Assembly: GCA_050330975.1 (NCBI GenBank)
Contig: JBHJHK010000096.1
Location: forward strand, 1 to 7,867
Source of the DNA: JBHJHK01 sp050330975
GTDB lineage: Bacteria > Pseudomonadota > Gammaproteobacteria > Competibacterales > Competibacteraceae
Length of the DNA: 7,867 bases
Direction of reading: 5' to 3'
Part shown: piece after piece, positions 7,529 through 7,867 of the stretch
How the letters are laid out: every line of letters starts with the position of its first letter
Numbering within the stretch: the first letter of the stretch is position 1
Notes under the pieces: generated by a model
The model's input: only the letters and a program-made list of their open reading frames with translations
What the model was told of the DNA's origin: nothing
The model's database searches: none
Program-made: the position numbers and the translations under genes

Positions 7529-7541
7529 TGGCAATTTGCCA
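7529..7541. promoter_or_regulatory. Short perfect palindrome TGGCAATTTGCCA, possible activator site
   Basis: Six-base arms flank a single central T. Its centre is about 130 bp upstream of the transcription start predicted from the -24/-12 element. That is the usual distance for a bacterial enhancer-binding protein acting on sigma-54 RNA polymerase. ATTTG units recur downstream at 7557, 7566 and 7576, the latter two about one helical turn apart. No specific regulator can be named from this. Confidence 0.35.
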
Positions 7542-7590
7542 ATACACCACCCATTAATTTGCTAGATTTGCCGCAATTTGAGAAGTGGTT

Positions 7591-7604
7591 ACCCCCAAGG
7601 GGGT
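7591..7604. repeat. Short inverted repeat ACCCCC-AA-GGGGGT
   Basis: Six-base perfect arms flank a 2-nt centre, roughly 68 bp upstream of the predicted hcp transcription start. The 2-nt gap is too tight for an RNA hairpin, so a protein-binding site is more plausible than a terminator. C/G runs are common in this genome, so chance is possible. Confidence 0.3.
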
Positions 7605-7614
7605 GATTTAGTTT

Positions 7615-7636
7615 TCATTTTGATGGCTCAAAATGA
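7615..7636. promoter_or_regulatory. Perfect palindrome abutting the hcp promoter, candidate operator
   Basis: Arms TCATTTTGA (7615-7623) and TCAAAATGA (7628-7636) are exact reverse complements around a TGGC centre. The right edge is 3 nt from the -24 box at 7640. This position is too close for a typical enhancer-binding activator, and fits better a repressor or a factor that competes with or positions RNA polymerase. The regulator is unknown. Confidence 0.5.
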
Positions 7637-7639
7637 GCC

Positions 7640-7655
7640 TGGCATAACCTCTGCA
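7640..7655 (+). promoter_or_regulatory. Sigma-54 (RpoN) type -24/-12 promoter for the distal hcp
   Basis: TGGCATAACCTCTGCA matches the RpoN consensus TGGCACG-N4-TTGC at TGGCA and TGC, with the required 10 bp between the GG and GC pairs, a C before the -24 T and an A after the -12 GC. Mismatches are at three positions (TA for CG, C for T). Transcription would start near 7666, about 62 nt before the hcp ATG. RpoN control of hcp units through VasH-type activators is established in Vibrio cholerae, which makes this reading credible. No convincing sigma-70 -35/-10 pair was seen nearby. Confidence 0.65.
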
Positions 7656-7667
7656 CTAACTCATCGT

Positions 7668-7687
7668 GACAAGTAAAAAGGCTTGTC
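7668..7687 (+). other. Stem-loop at the predicted 5' end of the distal hcp mRNA
   Basis: GACAAG (7668-7673) pairs with CTTGTC (7682-7687) around an A-rich 8-nt loop. If transcription starts near 7666 as the promoter predicts, this hairpin would lie almost at the mRNA 5' end, where such structures can slow RNase E-dependent decay. That would fit the very high Hcp levels T6SSs need. The stem is only 6 bp, so chance is possible. Confidence 0.4.
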
Positions 7688-7713
7688 TCACCTAATCAGT
7701 CAATCTCATATCA

Positions 7714-7720
7714 AAAGGAA
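7714..7720 (+). promoter_or_regulatory. Ribosome binding site of the distal hcp
   Basis: AAAGGAA lies 7 nt before the ATG at 7728 in a locally A-rich, unstructured leader. It is one of the cleaner Shine-Dalgarno sites in the window, consistent with high expression. Confidence 0.75.
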
Positions 7721-7727
7721 CAAAGTC

Positions 7728-7867
7728 ATGATTCTGATCAACTTCGAAGGCGGCGTCATCGCCGGTACCTCCCAAATCGTCGGCTATGAAAGCTGGATCA
7801 ACGTCGAGTCCATCCAGTGGGGCGTCGGCCGGGCCATCAACATCGTCGCCGAGGGCAAGGACCGCGA
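7728..7867 (+). CDS. hcp: Second Hcp tube protein, N-terminal fragment (3' end outside window)
   Basis: The first 46 codons of an Hcp-family protein (tube subunit and secreted carrier of the T6SS) are visible before the window ends. The start MILINFEGGVIAGTSQIVGY, then WINVESIQWGVGRAI, matches the first strands of the Hcp (DUF796) fold, where 'GY..WIEVES.QWGVGR' is a family hallmark. The ATG at 7728 has a strong Shine-Dalgarno and its own promoter region. Whether this copy is identical to the hcp at the left edge cannot be judged, because the two visible parts are opposite ends of the protein. It occupies the place where vgrG follows clpV in the P. aeruginosa H1 cluster. It could be a plain tube subunit or the N-terminal domain of an extended (effector-fused) Hcp; the window does not show its length. 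Confidence 0.92.
   Translation, partial: MILINFEGGVIAGTSQIVGYESWINVESIQWGVGRAINIVAEGKDR

Larger units (their letters stand above)
7390..7727. other. Intergenic regulatory region between clpV and the distal hcp (338 nt)
   Basis: This is the only gap longer than 100 nt. It is distinctly more AT-rich than the surrounding genes and holds no convincing gene on either strand. From left to right it contains a large GC hairpin (7398-7445), a weakly structured stretch with two ATAGA pentamers (7489-7504), a cluster of short palindromes and ATTTG repeats (7515-7604), a 9-bp-arm palindrome (7615-7636), a sigma-54-type promoter (7640-7655), a leader stem-loop (7668-7687) and the RBS of hcp. The arrangement implies that the distal hcp is transcribed independently of the tagJ-clpV block. 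Confidence 0.75.

Noticed and set aside
7510..7546. Possible sigma-70 promoter with TTGACC as -35
   Set aside because: No acceptable -10 hexamer lies 16-18 nt downstream; the nearest AT-rich block is too far away.
7410..7565. A 51-codon open frame (ATG at 7410) in the intergenic region after clpV
   Set aside because: It starts inside the terminator-like hairpin, has no proper ribosome site, and its translation shows no recognisable domain and is rich in Pro/Arg/Ile. It overlaps the palindrome cluster and is best explained by chance.

Overview
The window is one continuous piece of a type VI secretion system (T6SS) locus. All seven genes lie on the plus strand: hcp (3' end only), tagJ/impE, tssE, tssF, tssG, tssH/clpV, and a second hcp (5' end only). 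The DNA is GC-rich with strong CCC/GGG codon preference, and the proteins match canonical proteobacterial T6SS families. The source is therefore most likely a high-GC Gram-negative proteobacterium. I cannot name a genus from this sequence.

Layout. Bases 1-179 encode the C-terminal 58 residues of an Hcp tube protein. An 83-nt gap (180-262) holds two GC-rich hairpins and no clear promoter. From 269 to 7389 there is a tight block of tagJ, tssE, tssF, tssG and tssH. Gaps within it are 0-29 nt, tssE and tssF abut (TAA then GTG), and tssF and tssG overlap by 37 nt, so it looks like one translationally coupled operon. Bases 7390-7727 form the only sizeable non-coding stretch. It is visibly more AT-rich than the genes. 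It carries a large GC hairpin just after clpV, a cluster of short palindromes, a 9-bp-arm palindrome, a good -24/-12 (sigma-54) promoter candidate, a predicted 5'-leader stem-loop and a clear Shine-Dalgarno sequence. The second hcp starts at 7728 and runs off the window.

How the genes work together. TssE, TssF and TssG are cytoplasmic baseplate (wedge) components on which the contractile sheath and the Hcp tube are built. ClpV (TssH) is the AAA+ ATPase that disassembles the contracted sheath. TagJ is an accessory protein known to work with the sheath and ClpV in one class of T6SS. Hcp forms the expelled inner tube and is a secreted chaperone or carrier of effectors. The order hcp-tagJ-tssE-tssF-tssG-clpV is that of the Pseudomonas aeruginosa H1-T6SS (HSI-I) type of cluster. 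There vgrG follows clpV; here the next gene is another hcp with its own regulatory region.

Novelty. I found no gene outside known T6SS families, so I do not claim a new system. The part most worth attention is the regulatory region of the distal hcp (7529-7727).
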